A DNA stretch of 25,532 bases from assembly GCA_009908535.1 (NCBI GenBank), contig JAAAOD010000184.1, positions 1 to 25,532 of the forward strand. The letters are read 5' to 3'. The first letter of the stretch is position 1. The number at the start of each line of letters is the position of its first letter. The DNA comes from Verrucomicrobiota bacterium (GTDB taxonomy: Bacteria > Verrucomicrobiota > Verrucomicrobiia > Opitutales > Oceanipulchritudinaceae). The translations under genes and the position numbers were made by a program. Below the pieces are notes generated by a model. The model was not told the origin of the DNA, ran no database searches, and saw nothing but the letters and a program-made list of their open reading frames with translations. This document shows positions 6,701 to 13,599 of the stretch, piece by piece.

Positions 6701-7983
6701 TTGATCTGTCCCTCGCCGCGGATGAGGTATTTGTAACTCGTCAGTTCGGTGAGGCCCATCGGCCCGCGGGCATGGAGCTTGTCGGTGGAAATGCCGATCT
6801 CCGCACCAAGGCCGAATTCGAAGCCGTCCGTAAAGCGGGTCGAGACATTCCAATACACGCTGGCGGCATCCACTTCCGTCTGAAAGCGGCGGGCCGCTTC
6901 CGGGTTTTCGGTCAGAATGGCGTCGCTGTGCCCCGAACCGTAGTGATTGATGAAGTCGATGGCCTCCCCGATGTCCCCCACCGTGCGGATGGAAAGAATC
7001 TTCCCGAGGTACTCCGTCGCGTAGTCCTCCTCGCGGACGGGATCACAAGGCAGCCCGACCTGATCGCAGGCGGCGCGCGCGGCTCCGTCTCCACGGAGAA
7101 GCACGCCTTCCTCGGACAGGGCCCGGGCCACCCGGGGGAAGACCGTCCCGAGGAGCTCCTCGTGCACGACAAGGTTCTCCGCCGCATTGCAGACGCCGGG
7201 GCGCTGGCACTTGGCGTTCACGGTGACCCTGATGGCGGTCTCCGCATCCGCCTCCCGGTCGAGGTAGACATTGCAGAGGCCCTTGTAGTGCTTGATCACC
7301 GGCATGCGGGCCTCCTCCGCGACGAAGCGGATAAGGCCTTCCCCGCCGCGGGGAATGAGGCAGTGGATACAGTCGTCGGCGTGAAGCAGCGTTGTCAGGG
7401 CGGCCCGGTCGGTCGTCGGGATGAGCTGTACGGCGTCCTCCGGCAACCCGCCTTCGCGCAGGACGCGGCGGACGAGTTCCGCAAGGGCCCGGTTGCTGTG
7501 AAAGGCTTCCCGTCCGCCCCGCAGGATGGTCGCGTTTCCGCTCTTCAGGCAAAGAATGGCGCAGTCGATCGTGACGTTGGGACGCGACTCGTAGATGATG
7601 CCGACGACTCCGAGGGGGACGCGCACCTTCTCAATCGTGAAGCCCTTCGCGTGCCGACGGCTCTCAAGAACTGCCCCGACCGGATCGGGCAATGCGGCGA
7701 CCTGCCGGGCGCCTTCGGCCATGGCCCGCATGCGTTCCGGGGTCAGGCGGAGCCGGTCCTTCATTGCCTCTGAAAGCTCCATTTCCTCTGCCGTGTGCAG
7801 GTCCCTGGCATTGGCTTCGGCGAGGAGAGCTTCGGTCTCCGGGGACGCGAGCAGCTCCGCGAGCCGTTCGAGGGCGGCGTTCTTGTCCGCGGAAGCCACC
7901 GGGGCAAGGCGCCGCGAGGCGTGGAGGGCCTTCTCCGCGATCCGGCGGACGGTTTGTTCGACGTCGGTGATTGCCGTGGTCAT
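6697..7983 (-). CDS. proA: Gamma-glutamyl phosphate reductase ProA
   Basis: ProA reduces gamma-glutamyl phosphate to glutamate semialdehyde in proline synthesis. The 428 residues match the family's length. Diagnostic pieces are RVPLGVVGIIYESRPNVTID, GRE-AFHSNRAL, LIPRGGEGLI, the active-site Cys in NAKCQRPGVCNAAENL, and the C-terminal DGFEFGLGAEIGISTDKLHARGPMGLTEL. A strong GAGGAGGT lies directly against the ATG, closer than usual. The ATG also overlaps the stop of a possible 35-codon ORF as ATGA, so translational coupling is possible. No proB neighbour is present. It leads the proA-nadC-birA run. Confidence 0.97.
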   Translation of the reverse strand: MTTAITDVEQTVRRIAEKALHASRRLAPVASADKNAALERLAELLASPETEALLAEANARDLHTAEEMELSEAMKDRLRLTPERMRAMAEGARQVAALPDPVGAVLESRRHAKGFTIEKVRVPLGVVGIIYESRPNVTIDCAILCLKSGNATILRGGREAFHSNRALAELVRRVLREGGLPEDAVQLIPTTDRAALTTLLHADDCIHCLIPRGGEGLIRFVAEEARMPVIKHYKGLCNVYLDREADAETAIRVTVNAKCQRPGVCNAAENLVVHEELLGTVFPRVARALSEEGVLLRGDGAARAACDQVGLPCDPVREEDYATEYLGKILSIRTVGDIGEAIDFINHYGSGHSDAILTENPEAARRFQTEVDAASVYWNVSTRFTDGFEFGLGAEIGISTDKLHARGPMGLTELTSYKYLIRGEGQIK

Positions 7984-8087
7984 ACCTCCTCAAGCTGGGG
8001 ATCGGAACCGGCGAAGGCAAGCGCGGCGGCCTCCTCCGCCTGGCCGGCCGATTCGACGGGCGGGCAGCATCGACCGGCGGGTTTCAT
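7980..8087 (-). CDS. Possible 35-codon ORF coupled to proA
   Basis: An ATG at 8087 opens 35 codons ending in a TGA that overlaps the proA ATG in the ATGA arrangement used throughout this operon. The frame is the same as that of the upstream kinase gene and is open from that gene's stop. The product would be acidic and Ala/Glu-rich (CCPPVES, then AEEAAALAFAG). Two Cys lie near residues 7-8. It could be a translated leader that couples ribosomes to proA, the remnant of a lost upstream gene (proB would be the usual partner), or chance. No family recognised. Confidence 0.3.
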   Translation of the reverse strand: MKPAGRCCPPVESAGQAEEAAALAFAGSDPQLEEV

Positions 8088-8106
8088 CGACCGGTTAGGT
8101 CGATGA
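8068..8106. repeat. CATCGACC repeat cluster between pfkB-like gene and proA
   Basis: CATCGACCGG occurs twice as a direct repeat (8068-8077 and 8085-8094). The second copy is also the left arm of a perfect 9-bp inverted repeat: TCATCGACC at 8084-8092, GGTTA spacer, GGTCGATGA at 8098-8106. The hairpin has no T-tract. The cluster lies in the gap between the kinase and proA, so it could be a regulator site for proA, an mRNA processing hairpin or a weak terminator. Confidence 0.45.
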
Positions 8107-8150
8107 GCCGGCCCCTCCGTGGCTCCGTGGGAGAAACAGGGATCCTGCCC

Positions 8151-9137
8151 TTACCGGAATTCCGGCAGGATCCGCTCCCAGGTTTCCTCCGGAAGGCTGG
8201 CCCCGATAACCTGGACGATTTCCGCTCCGAGGAGGGATCCCCAGTGGCCGCAGGCTTCAAGGGGCCTTCCTTTCAGCCATCCGGAGAGAAAGCCGGCGGC
8301 CCAGTAGTCGCCGGCCCCGGTTGTATCGACAGGCTGAATTCCCGGAAGGGCGGGCGCGAAGACGGTTTCATTGCCGCGGACGATCCACGCCCCCTGCGCG
8401 CCGGCCTTGACCACGGCAACCTGGCAGATTTCACCGAGTTCCTTGGCCATCGCTTCCGGAGAGGCCTCCTTTTCGAGGTAGGCGGCGGCTTCCTCTTCAT
8501 TGGCAAGGACGACATCGACATACTCGCGCAGGATACCGGGAAGAATCGCGCGCGCGGCCCCCACGACCTCGAAGGAGGCGAGGTCCACGCTGATGGTGGA
8601 TCCGGAGGACTTCGCTGCTTCGAGGACGGAGCGCATCAATTCCTCATTGAAAAAGAGGTAGCCCTCAATGTGGGCGTGCCGGCAGCCAAGGAAATCGGCG
8701 GGAGTGACTTCACCGGGCACGAGGGTGGCGGCGGCGCCCAGATCCGTGCGCATGGTCCGTTCCGAATCGGGCGTGATGAGGGAGAGGCAGCGTCCGTTGG
8801 CCTGGTTCCCGATCTTGAAGCGTTTCGCATCGCCTCCCAGTTCGGCAAAACGGCGGCGATAGAACTCGCCCCCGGCGTCGTTGCCGGTCTTCCCGACAAA
8901 GGTCGTACGCAGGCCAAGGCGGCTTGCGGCGAAGAGCGTATTGCCGGCGGAGCCCCCTGGAGCTTCGGCGAAGCCGTCGGGCAGCTCGGCCATCCACTGG
9001 CCGATATCGGCGGCGTCGACGAGGACCATGCCCCCTTTTTCGCCACCCACCTGCTGCAGGAACGCTTCCGGCACGCGGGCGAGGACATCCACGATGGGCG
9101 AGCCAACGCCGACGAGGTCGTAGGTTGTATTCAGCAT
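8151..9137 (-). CDS. PfkB-family carbohydrate/nucleoside kinase (adenosine-kinase-like)
   Basis: The 328-residue product is a ribokinase-fold kinase that phosphorylates a sugar or nucleoside hydroxyl with ATP. The N-terminus (YDLVGVGSPIVDVLARV) and APGGSAGNTLFAASRLGL carry the substrate-binding Asp and Gly/Asn pattern. The C-terminal DTTGAGDYWAAGFLSGWL is the family signature, with the catalytic base Asp in TGAGD. The overall pattern, with the GxGSPIVDV start and RTDLGAAATL, resembles the adenosine-kinase-like branch, but substrate cannot be settled by motif. The start at 9137 matches the family N-terminus; the open frame upstream to 9548 is a shadow of the divergent gene. It may be cotranscribed with proA across a 167-nt gap. 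Confidence 0.88.
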   Translation of the reverse strand: MLNTTYDLVGVGSPIVDVLARVPEAFLQQVGGEKGGMVLVDAADIGQWMAELPDGFAEAPGGSAGNTLFAASRLGLRTTFVGKTGNDAGGEFYRRRFAELGGDAKRFKIGNQANGRCLSLITPDSERTMRTDLGAAATLVPGEVTPADFLGCRHAHIEGYLFFNEELMRSVLEAAKSSGSTISVDLASFEVVGAARAILPGILREYVDVVLANEEEAAAYLEKEASPEAMAKELGEICQVAVVKAGAQGAWIVRGNETVFAPALPGIQPVDTTGAGDYWAAGFLSGWLKGRPLEACGHWGSLLGAEIVQVIGASLPEETWERILPEFR

Positions 9138-9263
9138 GGGGAGCACTGTAGGGCAGGCGGGAAGGATTACCAGACCTTGATCCCGAACAATCCGGTCGCG
9201 CCCGGGCTCTTTTGCGATTGAACCCGCTTCCTGAAGGGCCTTGGCTGGCGATGGAGCTTCCGG

Positions 9264-10577
9264 ATGAAAGAGCAAAAAAAAATGACCCTGGCTGCCCTCG
9301 GGTTGGGTTGGCTGGTCTCGCTGGGTGTGGTTTTCGTCCTCGGAATCCTCTCCGCCTTTGCTTTTCACCTTGATCCGGAGGCTGGCGGGGGCGGCAACGG
9401 AGGCCTTTCCCTTGAAGAGCGAGACCTCATGGTAACGATCGAGCGTTACACCGGTGAGCGTGCGGATATCGCGGCCCTGAAATCGGTGGCGGCGGGGGAG
9501 GGTTTTCCGCAGCAGCTGGAACAAACCCTGCGGGCGGTCCTGCGTCACCCGGCGCGCGAAGACCGGGAAGTGGCGGCCCGCCGCTTGGTCGAGGGGCTGC
9601 CGTTCCGGAAGCGCATGGCCTGCATCAAGTTTCTCGCCGAGCTTCCCGCGGGCCCGGCCCGCGACCAGGTATGGGGGGTATTTCTTGAAGGCTGGGCCCG
9701 TGAAGATGGCCGCAGTGCGATGGGGTTTACGAGTTCCCTGCCAGAATTACGGGAGCGGCAGGCGGCCATCTCCGCGGTGCTGCGGGGCTGGAGTCGCCCG
9801 CAACCCGCCGAGGCATGGAATTGGGTCGTGGAACACGCAGGAAGCACACGCCGGGCCGAACGCTGGTTGGAAATCATCCTTACCAACCTTGGCAGCAAGG
9901 ATCGCATGACCGCCTTCGACCTTCTCCAGCGCATTCCCGACTCCGATTTCCAGGAGGAGATGGCGCTGGTTGTCATGGAACAGATCCTTGAGCGCGAGCG
10001 GGCTCCCCGGGCCCTCGACTGGCTGGGGGAACTTCCCCCGGGCACCCAGTCGGCCGCTGCGGCCTTTGTGGCGGCGCGTTGGGCCCTCACCGATCCGGAG
10101 GCCGCGGCGGAATACCTGCGGGAGGCCTATCCCCGCGCGGAGGAGGGACTCGGCCTCGTCCTGCGCGAATGGGTTTATCAGGATGCGCGGGCGGCCGTGA
10201 ACTGGACATGGGAACAGTTTTCGGGGGATGGACGGGCGGTCATGATGGATTTACTCGCGGAGGAATGGGTCGCCAACGACGGTCCCACCCCGCTTGCCCA
10301 ATGGCTCAATCAGCGTGGTCCCGATCCAAGCCTCGACGCGGCCATCGAGCAGTTGGCCCTGGCCACGGCCGAGGTGGAGCCCGCCACCGCCCTTGTCTGG
10401 GCGCAATCGGTGAGCGATCCGGACGAGCGCGCCACTCTTGAGATTGTTATCGGGCGTGCCTGGCTGCAAATGGCTCCCTCCGAGGCGGCGGACTCGCTTC
10501 CGCTCCTGCTGGAATCCGAAGAGGCCCGTTCGGTACTTCTGCCGGAGGTCGGTGGCAATCAGACCCCGCAGGAATAA
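9264..10577 (+). CDS. Membrane-anchored helical-repeat protein, unknown function
   Basis: The 437-residue product has one N-terminal membrane segment (about residues 8-34, TLAALGLGWLVSLGVVFVLG) and then a soluble, almost wholly helical region that should lie outside the cytoplasmic membrane. From about residue 110 the sequence falls into degenerate units of roughly 30-36 residues carrying Trp and an Asp/Pro-x-x-Ala motif (PAEAWNWV, APRALDWL, DPEAAAEYL, DARAAVNWT, PATALVWA). This resembles HEAT/TPR-like solenoids common as hypothetical proteins in Verrucomicrobiota. The start has GGAG 8 nt ahead. Codons 4-7 include nine A residues in a row; a second ATG follows at 9282. It converges on the rhodanese gene with only 6 nt between the two. 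Role unknown; a scaffold or protein-binding function is inference. Confidence 0.8.
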   Translation: MKEQKKMTLAALGLGWLVSLGVVFVLGILSAFAFHLDPEAGGGGNGGLSLEERDLMVTIERYTGERADIAALKSVAAGEGFPQQLEQTLRAVLRHPAREDREVAARRLVEGLPFRKRMACIKFLAELPAGPARDQVWGVFLEGWAREDGRSAMGFTSSLPELRERQAAISAVLRGWSRPQPAEAWNWVVEHAGSTRRAERWLEIILTNLGSKDRMTAFDLLQRIPDSDFQEEMALVVMEQILERERAPRALDWLGELPPGTQSAAAAFVAARWALTDPEAAAEYLREAYPRAEEGLGLVLREWVYQDARAAVNWTWEQFSGDGRAVMMDLLAEEWVANDGPTPLAQWLNQRGPDPSLDAAIEQLALATAEVEPATALVWAQSVSDPDERATLEIVIGRAWLQMAPSEAADSLPLLLESEEARSVLLPEVGGNQTPQE

Positions 10578-10583
10578 GAAGTC

Positions 10584-10946
10584 TCAGTACCGGGCCATGC
10601 CCGGCTCGCACTGTTCCGCCCACCGGTCGATGCCGCCCCGCAGGCTTTGCGCCAGCGCGAATCCGTTCTCCCGCAGAAAGGCCACCGCATGGAGGCTGCG
10701 AACGCCGTGATGACAATAGACCAGGAGCGGTTTGTCCCGCGGCAATTCGCTCCATCGTTGCCCCAGCTGTCCCACGGGCAGATGGATTCCCTGGCCGAGG
10801 TCGACGATGTCCCGCTCCCAGGCTTCGCGCACATCGAGCAGAACCGGCGGCTCCACGGTCGAAAGCAGCCGTTGCGCGGCCGCCGGATCCATCTCCAGCG
10901 GCAGGCTCCTCTTTTCGGCAGGGTCGGCAGGATCGCGTTGCGACAT
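10584..10946 (-). CDS. Rhodanese-like sulfurtransferase domain protein
   Basis: This is a single-domain rhodanese of 120 residues. The domain begins at about residue 18 (LEMDPAAAQRLL), with PVLLDVREAWERDIVDL as the conserved DVRE segment and the active-site loop YCHHGVRS holding the persulfide Cys78. The C-terminal LRGGIDRWAEQ is also typical. Such proteins carry sulfane sulfur for cofactor or tRNA thiolation or for detoxification; the acceptor is unknown here. No signal peptide is seen, so it should be cytoplasmic. It is divergent from the mannose-1-phosphate guanylyltransferase gene with 98 nt between them, and tail-to-tail with the helical-repeat gene. Confidence 0.9.
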   Translation of the reverse strand: MSQRDPADPAEKRSLPLEMDPAAAQRLLSTVEPPVLLDVREAWERDIVDLGQGIHLPVGQLGQRWSELPRDKPLLVYCHHGVRSLHAVAFLRENGFALAQSLRGGIDRWAEQCEPGMARY

Positions 10947-11044
10947 AAGGAAAGGGGTAGTCCGGATGCCCGAAACCGCAATCCGCAGCGGCGACGTTTC
11001 TTACCGTTGCATTCCTCCACGGTTTGGCCTTCCTTGGTGTCCGC
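10947..11044. promoter_or_regulatory. Divergent intergenic region, rhodanese / manC-like
   Basis: This 98-nt gap lies between two head-to-head genes and should contain their promoters. I see no clear -35/-10 pair, and neither start codon has a good ribosome site. Several genes in the window share this lack of a Shine-Dalgarno sequence. Confidence 0.25.
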
Positions 11045-12136
11045 ATGAGGAAAAACCGATTCGTCGTCATTATGGCCGGGGGCAAAGGCGAACGCTTCTG
11101 GCCGCAAAGCCGCCTGCGCCGGCCCAAGCACCTTCTGCCCATCGTCGGGGAGAAGCCGATGCTGACGCAGACCGTGGAGCGTCTCGGCTCCGTCGTTCCC
11201 CCGGAAAAGGTCTTTATTATCACCAACGAGGAACAGCGGGAGGCGGTCGTCGAGGTCTGTCCACAGGTTCCGGAAGATAACGTCATTGCCGAGCCGGTCG
11301 GTCGCGATACCGCCGCCGCCGTCGGGCTTGCCACCGTACTTGTGGAGAATGCCGATCCGGAGGCCACTTTCGCCATGCTCCCGGCGGATCATGTCATCCA
11401 CGATGCGGAGGGTTTCCAGAAGGTCCTCGAGGCCGCTTTTGCCGCCGCGGAGGCCGAAGACGCCCTTGTGACCATCGGGATCACGGCGGCCAGCCCGGCC
11501 ACCGGTTACGGCTACATTGAGCGGGGCGAGGTCGCCGGCGAGGCGGACGGACGCAAGGTCTACAATGTCCGTGCCTTCCGCGAAAAGCCCGATGCCGAGA
11601 CGGCGAAGGCCTATGTCGAGGCGGGAAACTATTACTGGAACGCGGGTATGTTCTTCTGGCGCGTCCCCGTCATCTCGGCGGAATTCGAGCGCAACACGCC
11701 GCGGCTATGGGAGGCCCTCGGCGGAATCCGGGACGGCCTCGCCCAAGGCACCCCGCTCGCGCCCCTGCTCGAAAGGCATTATCCCGGCCTGGAAAAGATC
11801 TCCATCGACTACGCCGTCATGGAAAAGGCGGAAACCGTGCGCGTTCTCGAAAGTGATTTCGACTGGGACGATGTCGGGGAATGGCCCGCCGTGGAGCGTC
11901 ATCACGACAAGGATGACCGGGGCAACGTGAAAAAGGGCAAGGTGGTCGTTCAGGAGGCCGGAGGGAACATCGTCCTCAACGACGGCACGCACACGACGGC
12001 CGTCATCGGCGTGGAGGACCTCATCATCGTACAGACCACCGACGCGACTCTTGTCTGCCCGAAGGAGAAGGCGCAGGACATCAAGCAACTGGTCAAGACT
12101 CTCGGGCAGGAGGAAGCTTTCCGCCACCTTCTGTAG
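11045..12136 (+). CDS. manC: Mannose-1-phosphate guanylyltransferase
   Basis: The enzyme makes GDP-mannose from mannose 1-phosphate and GTP for polysaccharide or O-antigen precursors. With the start at 11045 the protein has 363 residues, matching the short form that lacks the isomerase domain of bifunctional ManC/AlgA. Motifs are the nucleotide loop MAGGKGERFWPQSR at 10-23, RPKHLLPI just after, LPADHVI at 112-118 and FREKP at 178-182. A left-handed beta-helix-like tail follows. A start 7 codons upstream (11024) is possible but adds nothing conserved. No sugar-pathway neighbours are present; ruvX and truA follow, so cotranscription is positional rather than functional. Confidence 0.92.
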   Translation: MRKNRFVVIMAGGKGERFWPQSRLRRPKHLLPIVGEKPMLTQTVERLGSVVPPEKVFIITNEEQREAVVEVCPQVPEDNVIAEPVGRDTAAAVGLATVLVENADPEATFAMLPADHVIHDAEGFQKVLEAAFAAAEAEDALVTIGITAASPATGYGYIERGEVAGEADGRKVYNVRAFREKPDAETAKAYVEAGNYYWNAGMFFWRVPVISAEFERNTPRLWEALGGIRDGLAQGTPLAPLLERHYPGLEKISIDYAVMEKAETVRVLESDFDWDDVGEWPAVERHHDKDDRGNVKKGKVVVQEAGGNIVLNDGTHTTAVIGVEDLIIVQTTDATLVCPKEKAQDIKQLVKTLGQEEAFRHLL

Positions 12137-12151
12137 GGGAGACCTCCGCCC

Positions 12152-12613
12152 ATGCGCTGCCTCGGAATCGATTACGGGGAGAAACGGATCGGCCTCGCCT
12201 ACGGGGACGAACTCGGGGTCGCCACCCCGCTGGCGGCCGCCGTGGCGACAGATTTCGAAGGCCGCCTGCAGCGCATCCGTGAACTGGTCGAGGAGCGCCG
12301 GATCACCGATTTTGTCGTGGGTTTTCCCTACAACATGGACGGCACCACGGGCTTCAAGGCGCGCGAGGTGGAGGTTTTCATCGGCCGGCTGGCAGCGGCC
12401 TTTTCCCTGCCTGTGCACCGCGTCGATGAGCGCTTGAGTTCCCGGACGGCGCTGGACGCCCTCGGCCTGCGGGGACAGCGCGAACGGGCCGTGCGCAAAA
12501 GCGGGATTGTCGACTCGGCGGCGGCGGCCCTGATCCTGCAGGACTGGCTGAACCAGCGCATTCCGCCGGTGGAGGCTTTCTCCCCCGCGGAAGAGGAAGA
12601 AGAGGAGGCCTGA
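12152..12613 (+). CDS. ruvX: RuvX/YqgF-family Holliday junction resolvase-like nuclease
   Basis: The 153-residue protein has the RNase-H-fold YqgF pattern. It starts GIDYGEKRIGLAYGD with the metal-binding Asp7, has VVGFPYNMDGT in the core, and VDERLSS with Glu93. VDSAAAALILQ supplies Asp121. In E. coli the family processes pre-16S rRNA 5' ends; in other bacteria a Holliday resolvase role has been described, so the substrate is open. The C-terminus ends in an acidic Glu run. It starts 15 nt after the manC-like gene, with GGGGAG upstream, and its stop overlaps the truA start as TGATG. Confidence 0.93.
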   Translation: MRCLGIDYGEKRIGLAYGDELGVATPLAAAVATDFEGRLQRIRELVEERRITDFVVGFPYNMDGTTGFKAREVEVFIGRLAAAFSLPVHRVDERLSSRTALDALGLRGQRERAVRKSGIVDSAAAALILQDWLNQRIPPVEAFSPAEEEEEEA

Positions 12614-13353
12614 TGCGCTGGAAGTGCACCCTCGCCTACGACGGTACCGATTACGAGGGCTGGCAGGCCCAGCCCTCGGGAAATACCATTCAGGATTTTC
12701 TCGAGCGGCGGCTCGGAACGCTTTTCCGGAAGCGCGTCGTCATCCACGGGTCCGGGCGGACGGACAGCGGGGTGCACGCCCGCGGGCAGGTCTTCCATTT
12801 CGACGGGGAATGGCGGCACGGAGCGGAGGCGCTTCTCCAGGCCCTGCGCACAGGGTACCCTGACAGCATCCAGGTGTACAGGGCCGAAGGGGTGGAGGAC
12901 GATTTTCACGCCCGTTACTCTGCCACCGGGAAGCGGTACGTGTACCAGTTTTTCGAGGGATATGCCGATCCCTTCGATACGCGCTATTTCTGGTCGACCG
13001 GCAACCGGCGCCTCGACACGGAGCGAATGAATGTCGCGGCGGGTTTCCTCGAGGGGCGTCACGACTTTGCCTCCTTCACCGCGAACCCGCGGGATGAACG
13101 GGAGGACAATCCGGTCAGGGAGCTGCGCCGGCTCACCGTGGAGCGGAACGGTCCGCGCCTGCGTCTCCTCGCGGAGGCGGACGGCTTCCTCTTCCGGATG
13201 GTGCGCAGCCTTGCCGGATGCCTCTTCGACGTCGGCATCGGCAAGCTGGACCCTTCCGATGTAGTGGAAATCCGTGACAAGCGGGAGCGGACGAACTTCG
13301 TCCAGACGGCACCCCCGCAGGGTTTGTTTCTCGAACGGGTCTGGTACGGGTAG
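12613..13353 (+). CDS. truA: tRNA pseudouridine synthase TruA
   Basis: TruA makes pseudouridine at positions 38-40 of the tRNA anticodon stem. The 246-residue length is normal. Recognisable pieces are the start CTLAYDGTDYEGWQAQP, the catalytic motif GSGRTDSGVHARGQV with Asp51, SATGKRYVYQF, the segment GRHDFASFT, and the C-terminal FLFRMVRSLAGCLFDVGIGK. It overlaps ruvX by one base (TGATG), indicating translational coupling. Downstream lies only the sulfatase remnant, and no terminator-like hairpin was seen directly after the stop. Confidence 0.96.
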   Translation: MRWKCTLAYDGTDYEGWQAQPSGNTIQDFLERRLGTLFRKRVVIHGSGRTDSGVHARGQVFHFDGEWRHGAEALLQALRTGYPDSIQVYRAEGVEDDFHARYSATGKRYVYQFFEGYADPFDTRYFWSTGNRRLDTERMNVAAGFLEGRHDFASFTANPRDEREDNPVRELRRLTVERNGPRLRLLAEADGFLFRMVRSLAGCLFDVGIGKLDPSDVVEIRDKRERTNFVQTAPPQGLFLERVWYG

Positions 13354-13363
13354 GTTTTCCTTC

Positions 13364-13599
13364 TTGCGATGGACCAACCTCGGGAACAGCATCGAATGGC
13401 CGTGGCGCGGGGTGGTGACAAGGGACGGCTGGAAATACTGCGGCCTCGAGGGGCCGCCTTAATTGATGTACAACCTTTCCGGGGAACCTTACGAGCAGCG
13501 CAACCTTGCCGTTCACGCCGATTATGACGAGGAGCGCCGGCGCCTGCAGGAGGAGCTTGCGCGCTGGATCGAGGAGACCGGGGATTCGTCCCCGCTGCC
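13364..13599 (+). pseudogene. Sulfatase C-terminal remnant
   Basis: One frame reads as the end of a type I sulfatase: WTNLGNSIEWPWRGVVTRDG, then KYCGLEGPP, an in-frame TAA at 13460-13462, then LMYNLSGEPYEQRNLAVHA and a helical tail ending WIEETGDSSPL. The WPWRGVV-TRDGWKY and YNLSGEPYEQRNLA pieces match the usual sulfatase C-terminal pattern (W-R-x-V-R-T-x-x-x-K-Y, then L-Y-D-L-x-x-D-P-x-E-x-x-N-L). The catalytic N-terminal three quarters are missing; the frame upstream runs into truA. No start or ribosome site is present, so this is a truncated, stop-interrupted relic. Its 3' end meets the cardiolipin synthase gene on the other strand. Confidence 0.75.

Noticed and set aside
7971..9221. 416-codon plus-strand open frame
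   Set aside because: It lies antisense to the PfkB-family kinase and shows no protein motif. It is a product of high GC3 in the real gene, as are the similar long frames opposite dapA, nadC, proA, leuA and cls.
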